Assembly: GCA_001552765.1 (NCBI GenBank) | Contig: KQ959373.1 | Span: forward strand, 60,786 to 124,785 | DNA: 64,000 nt | Direction of reading: 5' to 3' | Source of the DNA: Bacteroidales bacterium KA00344 | GTDB lineage: Bacteria > Bacteroidota > Bacteroidia > Bacteroidales > Bacteroidaceae | In this document: positions 18,522 to 26,915 of the stretch, in pieces | How the letters are laid out: each line of letters starts with the position of its first letter | Numbering within the stretch: position 1 is the first letter of the stretch | Program-made: the position numbers and the translations under genes | Notes under the pieces: model-generated | Seen by the model: only the letters and a program-made list of their open reading frames with translations | Databases searched by the model: none | What the model was told of the DNA's origin: nothing

Positions 18522-19079
18522 ATGACATTCCAAATAAAGAAGCAAATTCTTATAGGTTTTGCAATTGTCGCCACCCTCTTTGCGTGTGGCGACACCGAAG
18601 ATCTGTACAGCAGACACTTCTGTCGGCTCTTTTTCGACAATTCCATCTATAACGACGCAACCCTGGCTACGGCCATGACCCCAAATTCGGGAGCATTCGT
18701 CACCATCACCATTGTGGGCAAACAGTATGTATTTACGAGCAATCAGGGACTGAGCAGCAAAGTCAATATCACCGCCAAAGAGGAACAGATGGTGGCTGTG
18801 CTGGGCATGAACAACGGCATTATCGTGGGTTATGGCACATCAATCCCTTCCAAATTCTATGCCTACGACCGCGAATGTCCCAACTGCTTCGACGTTAATG
18901 CGCTTCCGGTGCGCAGTTATAAACTCACGGTGAGCGACTTTGGCACAGCGACTTGCGCCCATTGTCACCGTCAATACAACATGAACAATGGCGGTATGGT
19001 GAGCAAAGGCGACAACGGCAAAAAACTCACATTATATTATGCAACCACCACCGGACCTTACGGAAAGTTGAATATATAA
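18522..19079 (+). CDS. Lipoprotein with Rieske-like fold and CxxC pairs
   Basis: A 185-residue exported protein whose signal peptide ends in a lipobox (ATLFAC, Cys at 22). The second half resembles a Rieske domain: YDRECPNCFD stands where the first cluster loop would be, and CAHCHRQYNMNNGG where CxxHGxxYdxxtG is expected. The ligand set is CxxC plus CxxCH rather than the Rieske CxH plus CxxH, so a zinc ribbon or an altered cluster is more likely than a standard 2Fe-2S Rieske centre. It starts 16 bases after argH, so it is likely in that operon. The function is unknown. Confidence 0.7.
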   Translation: MTFQIKKQILIGFAIVATLFACGDTEDLYSRHFCRLFFDNSIYNDATLATAMTPNSGAFVTITIVGKQYVFTSNQGLSSKVNITAKEEQMVAVLGMNNGIIVGYGTSIPSKFYAYDRECPNCFDVNALPVRSYKLTVSDFGTATCAHCHRQYNMNNGGMVSKGDNGKKLTLYYATTTGPYGKLNI

Positions 19080-19330
19080 AACCGCTTTCTATTTCACGCC
19101 TCGCCCGGCAATGTGGAAAGCCGCCCGGAGAGCTTCCTATTCTTAATTCCGTCAAATACTTTTGCTCCCGGCAATAAAGTTATATGTATGGAACAAAGAG
19201 GCTTTAGGAAGATACCTTTACACAAAGTTCCCATTGAATTTAGCGAAAGGAAACGGAAACCGCAAATACGAATGATTATACCGTGAAATAAAGTTTACAC
19301 AGCAATTTATTTATTAAATTCTGTAAATCT

Positions 19331-19362
19331 TTTGGCTCTTCAAAGATTTAACAATATCTTTG
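19331..19362 (+). promoter_or_regulatory. Promoter of the tRNA-Gly/tRNA-Leu unit
   Basis: TTTG at 19331-19334 and TATCTTTG at 19355-19362 are 20 bases apart. The tRNA-Gly begins 12 bases later. Bases 19080-19330 hold no gene. Confidence 0.8.
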
Positions 19363-19373
19363 CAGAGCAAAAT

Positions 19374-19446
<73 letters not shown>

Positions 19447-19466
19447 CTTTTGATGGTATAAACCAT

Positions 19467-19552
19467 GCCGCAATGGTGGAATTGGTAGACACGAGGGACT
19501 TAAAATCCCTTGGCCAGAAATGGCTGTACGGGTTCGAGTCCCGTTCGCGGCA
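19467..19552 (+). tRNA. tRNA-Leu (anticodon UAA)
   Basis: An 86-base class II tRNA. Acceptor GCCGCAA faces TCGCGGC (one A-C mismatch), anticodon stem AGGGA/TCCCT with TAA at 19501-19503, a long variable arm (GGCCAGAAATGGCTG), and T-arm ACGGG TTCGAGT CCCGT. It lies 20 bases after tRNA-Gly and is co-transcribed. Confidence 0.96.
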
Positions 19553-19571
19553 CTTTCATAACGTTTTTATT

Positions 19572-21248
19572 ATGCGCAACCATCTATTCCTTTCTCTTTC
19601 TATTTGTTCCGTATTGGTACTGAATTCATGTTCCAAACTGGGACCCTTGTCAGCCGATAACTTTACCGTCACACCCAATCCCCTTGAAACACAAGGAGGA
19701 CAAGTGCCGGCAACCATCAACGGAATGTTTCCCGCCAAGTATATGAAAGCCAAAGCTGTAATAACCGTTACGCCCGAATTGCGATACGGCAACGGCCAAG
19801 TGGCTCAGGGGCGAAGTGCTACTTTCCAAGGCGAAAAAGTTTTGGGTAATCACCAAGCCATTTCATACAAAATCGGCGGACGCTACACCATGAAGACCGC
19901 CTTTAACTATGTGCCCGACATGCAGCAGAGCGAGATGTTCCTTACGTTTGATGCTCGTCTGGGCAAGAAGAAGGTAGAGGTGCCCGCAGTGAAAGTTGCC
20001 ACAGGTGTTCTGTCTACTTCAGAACTTTACAAACAAACGCTGATGAATGCCGGCGGATGCATCGCACCCGACTCTTTCCAGCGTATTAAGACACAGAAAA
20101 CTGAGGCAAACATCAAGTTCCTCGTCAATCAGGCCAACCTCCGACAAAGCGAACTGAAGAACAACTCTGTTCAAGAATTCGTCCAGATGCTGCGTAAGAT
20201 CAATGCAGATCGCGAGAAACTCAATCTGAAAAACATTGAGGTGAAGGCCTATGCCTCTCCGGAAGGTGGATACAGCTTTAACAACAAACTGGCTGGAAAG
20301 CGTCAAGATACCAGTGAGAAATATGTGAAGCAACAACTGCAAGCTGCAAAGCTGGGCAAGGCAAACATTGATGCCCACTACACCGCACAAGACTGGGACG
20401 GCTTCAAGCGTTTGGTGCAGGCCAGCAACATCCAAGACAAGGACGTGATTTTGCGCGTTTTGGAAATGTATAAAGACCCGGAGGAACGCGAACGACAGAT
20501 TCGCAACATGAGCGAAGGGTTCCGCGAATTGGCCGACGGCATCCTGCCCGAACTGCGTCGCAGCCGTCTTATCATCAACTATGAGACCGTAGGGCGTTCC
20601 GATGAGCAAATCAAGGAACAGTATGCAGCCGACCCGGCACGCCTGAGTCCGGACGAATTGCTCTATGCAGCAGCCATGGAGACCACTCCCGCAAAAAAGG
20701 AAGCCATCTACAAGAAGACCGCCGCATTCTACGATAAGGATTACCGCGCCTTCAACAATCTGGCTGTACTCGCCTTCAACGAGGGTAATGAGACTCTCGC
20801 AAAAGCATATATCCAGCAAGCCTTTAGCAAGAATCCAAAGGCTCCGGAGGCCAACGCCAACCTCGGTCTGCTTGCTTTGAAACACGGCAATCTGCAGGAA
20901 GCTGAAACCCATCTGAGCAATGCCATAGACGCAAACGAACTTGGAGAGGCTCTCGGCAACCTGAATATTGCAAAGGGTAACTATGCTACTGCCGTGCAAA
21001 ACTTCGGTAATTCCAACTCCAACAGCGCTGCTCTGGCTCAGATTCTCAACAAAGACTATGCTGCAGCTGTGGCTACACTCAAGAGCATCAAGAACAGAGA
21101 CGCGATGACCGACTATCTCATGGCTGTGGTACTTAACCGTCAGGGCAATACGGCAACGGCCAAAGACTACCTGCAAAAGGCAACTGCGGCCGACCCGGCA
21201 TTGGCAGCCTACGCAGCCAAAGACTTGGAATTCTCCAACCAAAGATAA
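19572..21248 (+). CDS. TPR-containing lipoprotein with OmpA-like segment
   Basis: A 558-residue exported protein. The signal peptide ends in the lipobox LNSC (MRNHLFLSLSICSVLVLNSC). A beta-rich N-terminal region is followed by an OmpA-like stretch (KNIEVKAYASPEGGYSFNNK near residue 225) and then tetratricopeptide-type helical repeats from about residue 370 (FNNLAVLAFNEGNETLAKAY, APEANANLGLLALKHGNLQE). It is probably at the cell envelope, binding peptidoglycan or scaffolding a complex; no precise role is known. The start at 19572 is firm because the open frame upstream runs through both tRNA genes. It has no promoter of its own and probably shares the tRNA transcript. Confidence 0.85.
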   Translation: MRNHLFLSLSICSVLVLNSCSKLGPLSADNFTVTPNPLETQGGQVPATINGMFPAKYMKAKAVITVTPELRYGNGQVAQGRSATFQGEKVLGNHQAISYKIGGRYTMKTAFNYVPDMQQSEMFLTFDARLGKKKVEVPAVKVATGVLSTSELYKQTLMNAGGCIAPDSFQRIKTQKTEANIKFLVNQANLRQSELKNNSVQEFVQMLRKINADREKLNLKNIEVKAYASPEGGYSFNNKLAGKRQDTSEKYVKQQLQAAKLGKANIDAHYTAQDWDGFKRLVQASNIQDKDVILRVLEMYKDPEERERQIRNMSEGFRELADGILPELRRSRLIINYETVGRSDEQIKEQYAADPARLSPDELLYAAAMETTPAKKEAIYKKTAAFYDKDYRAFNNLAVLAFNEGNETLAKAYIQQAFSKNPKAPEANANLGLLALKHGNLQEAETHLSNAIDANELGEALGNLNIAKGNYATAVQNFGNSNSNSAALAQILNKDYAAAVATLKSIKNRDAMTDYLMAVVLNRQGNTATAKDYLQKATAADPALAAYAAKDLEFSNQR

Positions 21249-21272
21249 ACGACATTCTTGCCAAATCATCAT

Positions 21273-21304
21273 AAAGCCTTTTGCCTGATTGGCAAAAGGC
21301 TTTT
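21273..21304 (+). terminator. Terminator after the TPR lipoprotein gene
   Basis: AAAGCCTTTTGCC and GGCAAAAGGCTTT make a 13-bp perfect stem with loop TGATT, followed by T. It ends the tRNA/TPR unit. Confidence 0.9.
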
Positions 21305-21318
21305 AAAATATAACGAAG

Positions 21319-22317
21319 ATGCACAAACAACTGCTCTTTTGGATTGTCACTATTTTGTCGCTCGCCTCATGCGGAGTAGACGACGAGCACTTCAAAATGG
21401 AAGGGCGGATTCTCAATATGAACCAAGGTGAGTTCTACGTCTACGACAATATGGGGCTTATCGACGGCTTAGACACCATCAAAGTAGAGGGCGGACGCTT
21501 CATCTACGAGATGAAATGTGAGCGCCCAACCACCGTGATGCTCATCTTTCCGAACTTTTCCGAGCAACCCATTTTTGCTGAGTCGGGCAAGTCGGTAAGC
21601 ATCAAGGGCAACGCCTCACACCTGAAAGCTCTCAAAGTGAAGGGCACCCGTGACAACGAACTCATGTCTGAGTTCAGAGCACAAATTTATAGTGCCTCAC
21701 CTCCTGAGGTACGGAAGTACGCCAGTCAGTTTGTGGAAGACCATCCCGCATCGCCTGTCGCCATGTTCCTCATCAAAAAATACTTCATCACTGCCACCGC
21801 GCCCGACTATCGGGAAGCCAATCGACTCATCACCCTCATATCGCCAAAACAGGCAACCAACCCCCAATTCATCCGCATTTCGAAGCTCATCCGAACACTC
21901 GAAAAAGGCATTGTGAACAACACTCTCCCCACTTTCACAGGCTATGATATGCACGGAAAGCTTGTCTCCTCTTCCGATTTGTCGAACGGACTGGCCGTTA
22001 TCAACACGTGGGCAACATGGAATTATGAGAGCATGAACCAGCTGAGAGACCTGAAGAGACTTCAAAAGCAATCAAAAGGCCGACTGAAACTACTGAGCAT
22101 CTCTATCGACGCAAGCAGACAAGACAGTAAAAAGTCGCTCGACCGAGACAGCATTTCATGGCCCAATATATGCGATGGAAAGATGTTTGAAGGAAAAGTC
22201 ATACAACAATTAGGCATGATGAACATTCCTGACAATATGGTGATACAGAACGGAAAAATCATAGCCCGAAGTCTTTCCACGCAAGATCTCTGCGATAAAA
22301 TAGAGAAAAGTCTGTAG
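21319..22317 (+). CDS. TlpA/DUF4369-type thioredoxin-fold lipoprotein lacking CxxC
   Basis: A 332-residue exported lipoprotein (lipobox LASC at residues 15-18). An N-terminal DUF4369-like beta domain (residues 25-115) is followed by helices and a C-terminal thioredoxin fold (about 200-332). At the active-site position the sequence reads INTWATWNYESMNQL, so both cysteines of the usual WxxWCxxC are replaced (N and S). The rest of the fold, including LKLLSISIDA and the cis-Pro region NIPDNMVIQNGKI, is kept. It is therefore unlikely to be a thiol oxidoreductase; a binding role is inferred. It starts 15 bases after a terminator and is followed by yifB. Confidence 0.8.
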   Translation: MHKQLLFWIVTILSLASCGVDDEHFKMEGRILNMNQGEFYVYDNMGLIDGLDTIKVEGGRFIYEMKCERPTTVMLIFPNFSEQPIFAESGKSVSIKGNASHLKALKVKGTRDNELMSEFRAQIYSASPPEVRKYASQFVEDHPASPVAMFLIKKYFITATAPDYREANRLITLISPKQATNPQFIRISKLIRTLEKGIVNNTLPTFTGYDMHGKLVSSSDLSNGLAVINTWATWNYESMNQLRDLKRLQKQSKGRLKLLSISIDASRQDSKKSLDRDSISWPNICDGKMFEGKVIQQLGMMNIPDNMVIQNGKIIARSLSTQDLCDKIEKSL

Positions 22318-22339
22318 GGCTTCCATGCTAAATAAACAC

Positions 22340-22383
22340 TTCAAAACGCTATACACCTTCCCTCAAAACGCTATACATATTCC
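22340..22383. repeat. Two tandem 22-bp units between the TlpA-like gene and yifB
   Basis: Two units sharing TCAAAACGCTATACA repeat at exactly 22 bases (19 of 22 identical), with a weaker third unit starting CTCAACAACC at 22384. They fill most of the 102-base gap. Confidence 0.75.
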
Positions 22384-22419
22384 CTCAACAACCTAACCGA
22401 ATATCCCAACAAATCTATC

Positions 22420-23973
22420 ATGCTTGTAAAGACATACAGTGCTGCCGTTAATGGCCTTGACGTGACACCGGTAACGATTGAAGTCAGCCTGACCAGAGGC
22501 GTGATGTACCACCTCACCGGGCTTGGCGACGAAGCTGTGCGCGAAGGTCGCGACCGCATCGCTGCAGCCATGCTTCACAACGGCTACCACTTTCCCCGTG
22601 CAGACATCACCGTCAATATGGCTCCCGCCGACCTCAAAAAGGAAGGCAGCAGCTTCGATCTCCCACTGGCCATCGGTATTCTTGCTGCCGACGGACAAAT
22701 CACAACACCCACGCTCAACCAATACATGATGGTGGGAGAATTAAGTTTGGACGGCAATCTGCAACCCGCCAAAGGGGTGCTGCCCATTGCCATCAAAGCG
22801 CGTGCAGAGCACTACAAAGGCCTCATCGTTCCCAAAGCCAACGTGCGCGAAGCCGCCATTGTGAACAATCTCGAAGTCTACGGCATGGAAACCATGACCG
22901 ACGTCATCAAGTTTCTTTCCGGAGAGAGCACCTGTGAGCCGACCATTATCGACACCCGTAAGGAATTTTACGAACAGCAATACAACTTCGACCTCGACTT
23001 TTCAGACGTTCGCGGACAGGAAAATGTGAAGCGGGCACTCGAAGTTGCCGCAGCCGGCGGACACAATATCATTATGATTGGTCCTCCCGGCAGTGGCAAA
23101 TCAATGATGGCCAAGCGGCTGCCGTCCATTCTGCCCCCGCTCACCCTATCCGAGAGCTTGGAGACCACACAAATCCATTCCGTTGCCGGGCTGCTCTCCC
23201 AACATTCCTCACTCATCTCCCAACGCCCCTTCCGATCGCCCCATCATACCATTTCCGAAGTAGCCTTGGTTGGAGGAGGCGTCAATCCCATGCCCGGAGA
23301 GATAAGTCAGGCCCATAATGGCGTCCTTTTCTGCGACGAGCTTCCCGAATTCAATAAACACACCTTAGAGGTGCTCCGACAGCCTTTGGAAGACCGCGCC
23401 ATCACCATCAGCCGGGCCAAATATACCGTGACTTTCCCCTGTAGCTTCATGTTTGTGGCCAGCATGAATCCCTGTCCGTGCGGCTACTACGGCGACCCGA
23501 CCCACCACTGTGTATGCTCTCCGGGACAAATCCAGAAGTATCTCAACAAGATTTCCGGTCCGTTGTTAGACCGCATCGACCTGCAATGCGAGATAGCCGC
23601 CCTTCCTTTCAAAGACATCAGTAAGGCAGCGCCCGGCGAGCCGAGTGCCAACATCCGAAAACGCGTCATTGCCGCCCGTGCGATACAGACCGAACGATTC
23701 AAGGATCACAAAAAAGTACACTGCAATGCACAGATGACCGAACGCATGATTCACCGGTTTGCCGAGCCCGACGCCCAAGGTCTGGAACTGCTCCGCGTGG
23801 CTATGGAGCGACTCTCCCTGTCTGCCCGCGCCTACTCCCGTATTCTCAAAGTGGCGCGGACAATAGCCGACCTCGCCGGCTCTCCAAACGTCACCTCCGA
23901 CCATTTGGCCGAAGCTATCGGCTATCGCAACCTCGACCGAGGCGACTGGGCAGAGCGGGGAATAGGTCATTGA
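22420..23973 (+). CDS. YifB/ComM family Mg-chelatase-like AAA+ ATPase
   Basis: A 517-residue cytoplasmic ATPase. The N-terminal Lon-protease-like fold (residues 1-170, MLVKTYSAAVNGLD onward) lacks a protease dyad. The AAA+ module has Walker A GPPGSGKSM near residue 221, Walker B GVLFCDELPEF near residue 303, and a zinc-binding insertion with CPCGYYGD...CVCSPGQ (about 350-370). The C-terminal Mg-chelatase domain ends in YRNLDRGDW. ComM proteins drive branch migration to extend heteroduplex DNA in natural transformation. It is set alone between a 22-bp tandem repeat and the GH9 promoter. Confidence 0.93.
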   Translation: MLVKTYSAAVNGLDVTPVTIEVSLTRGVMYHLTGLGDEAVREGRDRIAAAMLHNGYHFPRADITVNMAPADLKKEGSSFDLPLAIGILAADGQITTPTLNQYMMVGELSLDGNLQPAKGVLPIAIKARAEHYKGLIVPKANVREAAIVNNLEVYGMETMTDVIKFLSGESTCEPTIIDTRKEFYEQQYNFDLDFSDVRGQENVKRALEVAAAGGHNIIMIGPPGSGKSMMAKRLPSILPPLTLSESLETTQIHSVAGLLSQHSSLISQRPFRSPHHTISEVALVGGGVNPMPGEISQAHNGVLFCDELPEFNKHTLEVLRQPLEDRAITISRAKYTVTFPCSFMFVASMNPCPCGYYGDPTHHCVCSPGQIQKYLNKISGPLLDRIDLQCEIAALPFKDISKAAPGEPSANIRKRVIAARAIQTERFKDHKKVHCNAQMTERMIHRFAEPDAQGLELLRVAMERLSLSARAYSRILKVARTIADLAGSPNVTSDHLAEAIGYRNLDRGDWAERGIGH

Positions 23974-24100
23974 TGTTCCTCCGTCCTCCAACACTACTCC
24001 AAACCGCCATATCGTCGAGTACATTGATACTATTTTAAGCTATTCAGACACTATTCTTGCATTTATCGTCGGGATAGCATCGGGATTAAAGGGGTTTTCG

Positions 24101-24108
24101 TATCTTTG
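24101..24108 (+). promoter_or_regulatory. GH9 gene promoter, -7 box
   Basis: TATCTTTG, 50 bases before the GH9 start codon. Confidence 0.6.
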
Positions 24109-24158
24109 TGAAAACCAAACTATAACCAATACTCACCCTATTAAAACCATATCCCGAT

Positions 24159-26471
24159 ATGAAAAAATCCATTCTTGTTTTTGGAATAATTCTGGCGGCC
24201 ATGATGCTTTCTCCAGCCCATGCGGCCAAATTCATCGACCTCAAAATCGTAGACCAACAATACCTGATGGTGCAATTCCGCGACGGCGAAGTGCGTTATC
24301 GAGACGACGGAACGGGGCCAAGTGCCTACCTCGGACACTCGTTTGCCGAGGGAGACGACACACTGGTTGTATTCGGCAAGCGGGTCAATCCGACGACTGC
24401 CGTCTCTCCCGAAGCATGGAGTATATCGTCCGACGACAACAGCTCCTTCGGACCGCTCCATCCTACCGCCGTTTCCAGAAAGGCCAAACCCATGAACACC
24501 GACCACACGCTCAGCAGCGAGTTGGACCATTGGTTTTTCCTCAAACTGCCCCGCCCGATGGTTCAGGGCTGCACCTACAAAGTAAGTTTTCCCAAAGACC
24601 TTGAAGCCGACGTTTCCTCCGCAACCGTTACCTACGACATCTGGACGGCACAGTCAGAAGCCATACACGTGAACATCTTAGGCTACACGCCGCAGGAACA
24701 GACCAACACGGCCGACCTATACCTATGGTTGGGCGACGGCGGGCAGCGCGACTACCACGCGTTCACCAACAACGACGTGTTTCTGTACAACGTCAATACC
24801 GGCGACAAACAGTTGGTTGGCAAAGTGGAATATTGGAAACCGGCATCGGCATCCAAATATGAAGCCGGCAAGAAAGACCTTACCGGCTCCGATGTTTGGA
24901 AAATAGACTTCAGCTCTCCGACACCGGGTAAGTATCGCCTTGTTGTCGATGGTGTGGGCTGTAGCATGGACTTCGATGTGGCCGACAATATCTATTATCA
25001 GCCCTATCGATATTCCCTGCGCGGATATTACTATATGCGGCTCGGCGAGCCGGCCGAGCCTTCAAAGCTGCTCCCCGTTCCCCGACAGCCCCGATTCATT
25101 CCCAACGTAGACCCCAAAGGCTTCATAGTCTACAAAACCGACCTCACTCCTTGGTCTGAAGAATGGAAAAAGATACACTCCGACGTGTGGGATGAGCCTC
25201 ATTTCAAACAGGCGGAGACCTCGCTTTTCTACAAGCATCGCCTTCCCGGAAACCCCGTGAACAACGATGTTGTGGGTGGCCACTCCGACGCTTTCGACTG
25301 GGACAGGCACCTGGCCCATGTGAGCAACATCTATGACCTGCTGTTGCCCTACCTCCTTACACACGGTCGTCTCTCCGAAGACAACCTCGACATTCGCGAA
25401 TCGGGAAACGGAATTCCCGACCTGCTCGACGAGGCCCGCAACGAAGTAGACTTCTTTCTGAGCATCCGCGACGGCGAAGCCTATTCGCAGGGCGTGACAA
25501 ATCCCGACAAAGACTGGCGCATGATGTTTCAGGCCGGCTGCACCACGATGGCCGCATGGGCCAATGCCGCCAACTGCGCAATGATGGCAGAGGCCTTCCG
25601 CATACATGGAGACAAGGCGCTGCAGGAATACTACACCCGCGAGGCAATCAAGGCTTTCCACTTTGCCGGCAAGCAAAAGGATCTGCAGTTGGACGACCAG
25701 CAAAACGTGGGCGTGCTGACCATGAGAGGGCGCGACTTCCGCCAAATGGCAGCAGCATTCCTCTACAACCTCACGGGCGACACCAAATGGGAAAAGATAA
25801 TGGTCGAGGAGAGCATGGTTAAGGACGGCCGTTCCAAACTCCTCGTGCAGGGAAAGAATGGCTATTATCAAATTTGGGCAGCGGCAGCCTATATCACCTG
25901 TCCGCAACCGCGCCACTACTCCAAGTTCTACAACAACCTTCTCGCGAGCATCAACTATCATGCCGACGAGCACAATGTGCTGCGCGCCTATGAGCGTCCT
26001 TCCCGACGCGCCGCCAACGACAACCGCTGGACTACCTCGCAAAACCTGCAACTCGTCATGATGGCTCATTATATCGCAGACAACGACCGGCGTCGCAAGC
26101 AACTGGAACACATCATGTACACCGAAGCCGGATGGGGATTGGGACGCAATCCCGGCAACATCGTCGAAATGACAGGGTTGGGACAACGCCACCTCACCGC
26201 CATCTACACCACCGGCCGCAACGACGGCACTCCCGGCGTTCACCCGGGACAGACCCCATTCAACGGAACGGAGACTTGGACAGAAGGCAACGGCGGCGAC
26301 GCCCGCATCCTTTTGGACCGCTGCTACCCGTCGTGGTACGATGGAGGTTGGCCTCGTCAGGAATCGTTCTTCAACCAGCGGTATTTCTGGGTGAACGGCG
26401 AGTTCACACCCCGTGAGACCATGCGCGGCAAGATGGCGTTGCTGGCCTATCTTTATGGCATACGCCGATAA
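24159..26471 (+). CDS. Glycoside hydrolase family 9 (endoglucanase-type)
   Basis: A 770-residue secreted enzyme with signal peptide MKKSILVFGIILAAMMLSPAHA. Two N-terminal beta domains, including a CelD-type Ig-like domain (to about residue 285), precede the (alpha/alpha)6 barrel. The catalytic Asp region is GGHSDAFDWDRH near residue 373, standing for the usual GGWYDAGD. The helix-end signature is GWGLGRNPGN near 660, and the acid region is FWVNGEFTPRETM near residue 745. GH9 enzymes cut beta-1,4-glucans or xyloglucan; the altered GGHSDAFDW suggests a subfamily with a somewhat different specificity. It opens a cluster of plant-glycan enzymes and is followed by a strong terminator. Confidence 0.88.
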   Translation: MKKSILVFGIILAAMMLSPAHAAKFIDLKIVDQQYLMVQFRDGEVRYRDDGTGPSAYLGHSFAEGDDTLVVFGKRVNPTTAVSPEAWSISSDDNSSFGPLHPTAVSRKAKPMNTDHTLSSELDHWFFLKLPRPMVQGCTYKVSFPKDLEADVSSATVTYDIWTAQSEAIHVNILGYTPQEQTNTADLYLWLGDGGQRDYHAFTNNDVFLYNVNTGDKQLVGKVEYWKPASASKYEAGKKDLTGSDVWKIDFSSPTPGKYRLVVDGVGCSMDFDVADNIYYQPYRYSLRGYYYMRLGEPAEPSKLLPVPRQPRFIPNVDPKGFIVYKTDLTPWSEEWKKIHSDVWDEPHFKQAETSLFYKHRLPGNPVNNDVVGGHSDAFDWDRHLAHVSNIYDLLLPYLLTHGRLSEDNLDIRESGNGIPDLLDEARNEVDFFLSIRDGEAYSQGVTNPDKDWRMMFQAGCTTMAAWANAANCAMMAEAFRIHGDKALQEYYTREAIKAFHFAGKQKDLQLDDQQNVGVLTMRGRDFRQMAAAFLYNLTGDTKWEKIMVEESMVKDGRSKLLVQGKNGYYQIWAAAAYITCPQPRHYSKFYNNLLASINYHADEHNVLRAYERPSRRAANDNRWTTSQNLQLVMMAHYIADNDRRRKQLEHIMYTEAGWGLGRNPGNIVEMTGLGQRHLTAIYTTGRNDGTPGVHPGQTPFNGTETWTEGNGGDARILLDRCYPSWYDGGWPRQESFFNQRYFWVNGEFTPRETMRGKMALLAYLYGIRR

Positions 26472-26518
26472 CACGCGGCCGCAACTTGCATTCTGTCAAT
26501 AAAACTTCACCATAATCG

Positions 26519-26561
26519 TGCGTAATATTTCTCTTGTTCCAGAGCAATATTACGCATTTTT
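26519..26561 (+). terminator. Terminator after the GH9 gene
   Basis: TGCGTAATATT (26519-26529) and AATATTACGCA (26546-26556) form an 11-bp perfect stem, with inner CTCT/AGAG pairs, followed by TTTTTA. Confidence 0.9.
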
Positions 26562-26600
26562 ATGGTCCTAAACCCCGAAAATGGCACCCCCGAAAATAAC

Positions 26601-26870
26601 AACTCCCGACCGATAGATAGTAACGGCCGGGAGTTTTGGGTCTAACGGGCTCTCGATGAAGCTCTAACCGCAGTGCGATTGAGCCTTAGTCGCATCGCCA
26701 TTGAATAGTAACGGCGATGCGGTGAATAGCTATTGAGTTTTCAAATAGCTCGAAATCGCCGTAAGTTTTTGCTTTTCAAACACTTATAAAAGTATGGAAA
26801 ATACGGGCGTATTCTGCGCGCCGTATTTTCCATTTTCAAATACGCGAATTCTGACGCATCCTTTGTCAGA
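26601..26870 (+). repeat. Composite intergenic repeat, degenerate copy
   Basis: The region begins with a terminator-like hairpin (AACTCCCG/CGGGAGTT, 26601-26635, then TT). It then carries the B-module words GCTCTAACCGCAGTGCGATT and GAGCCTTAGTCGC, and near 26849 CAAATACGCGAATTC as at the end of other copies. Extra local hairpins (GGAAAATACGGGC with its complement at 26820) are present. The A module is missing. It lies between the convergent GH9 and GH36 genes. Confidence 0.55.
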
Positions 26871-26915
26871 AGTTTTCAGCAGCATATTCCGCTGCGCGCC
26901 AGTCGTTCGTACAGT

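Noticed and set aside
25062..26474. A 470-codon open frame antisense to the GH9 gene
   Set aside because: The opposite strand shows complete GH9 motifs; the antisense frame has no family features and is a codon-usage shadow.
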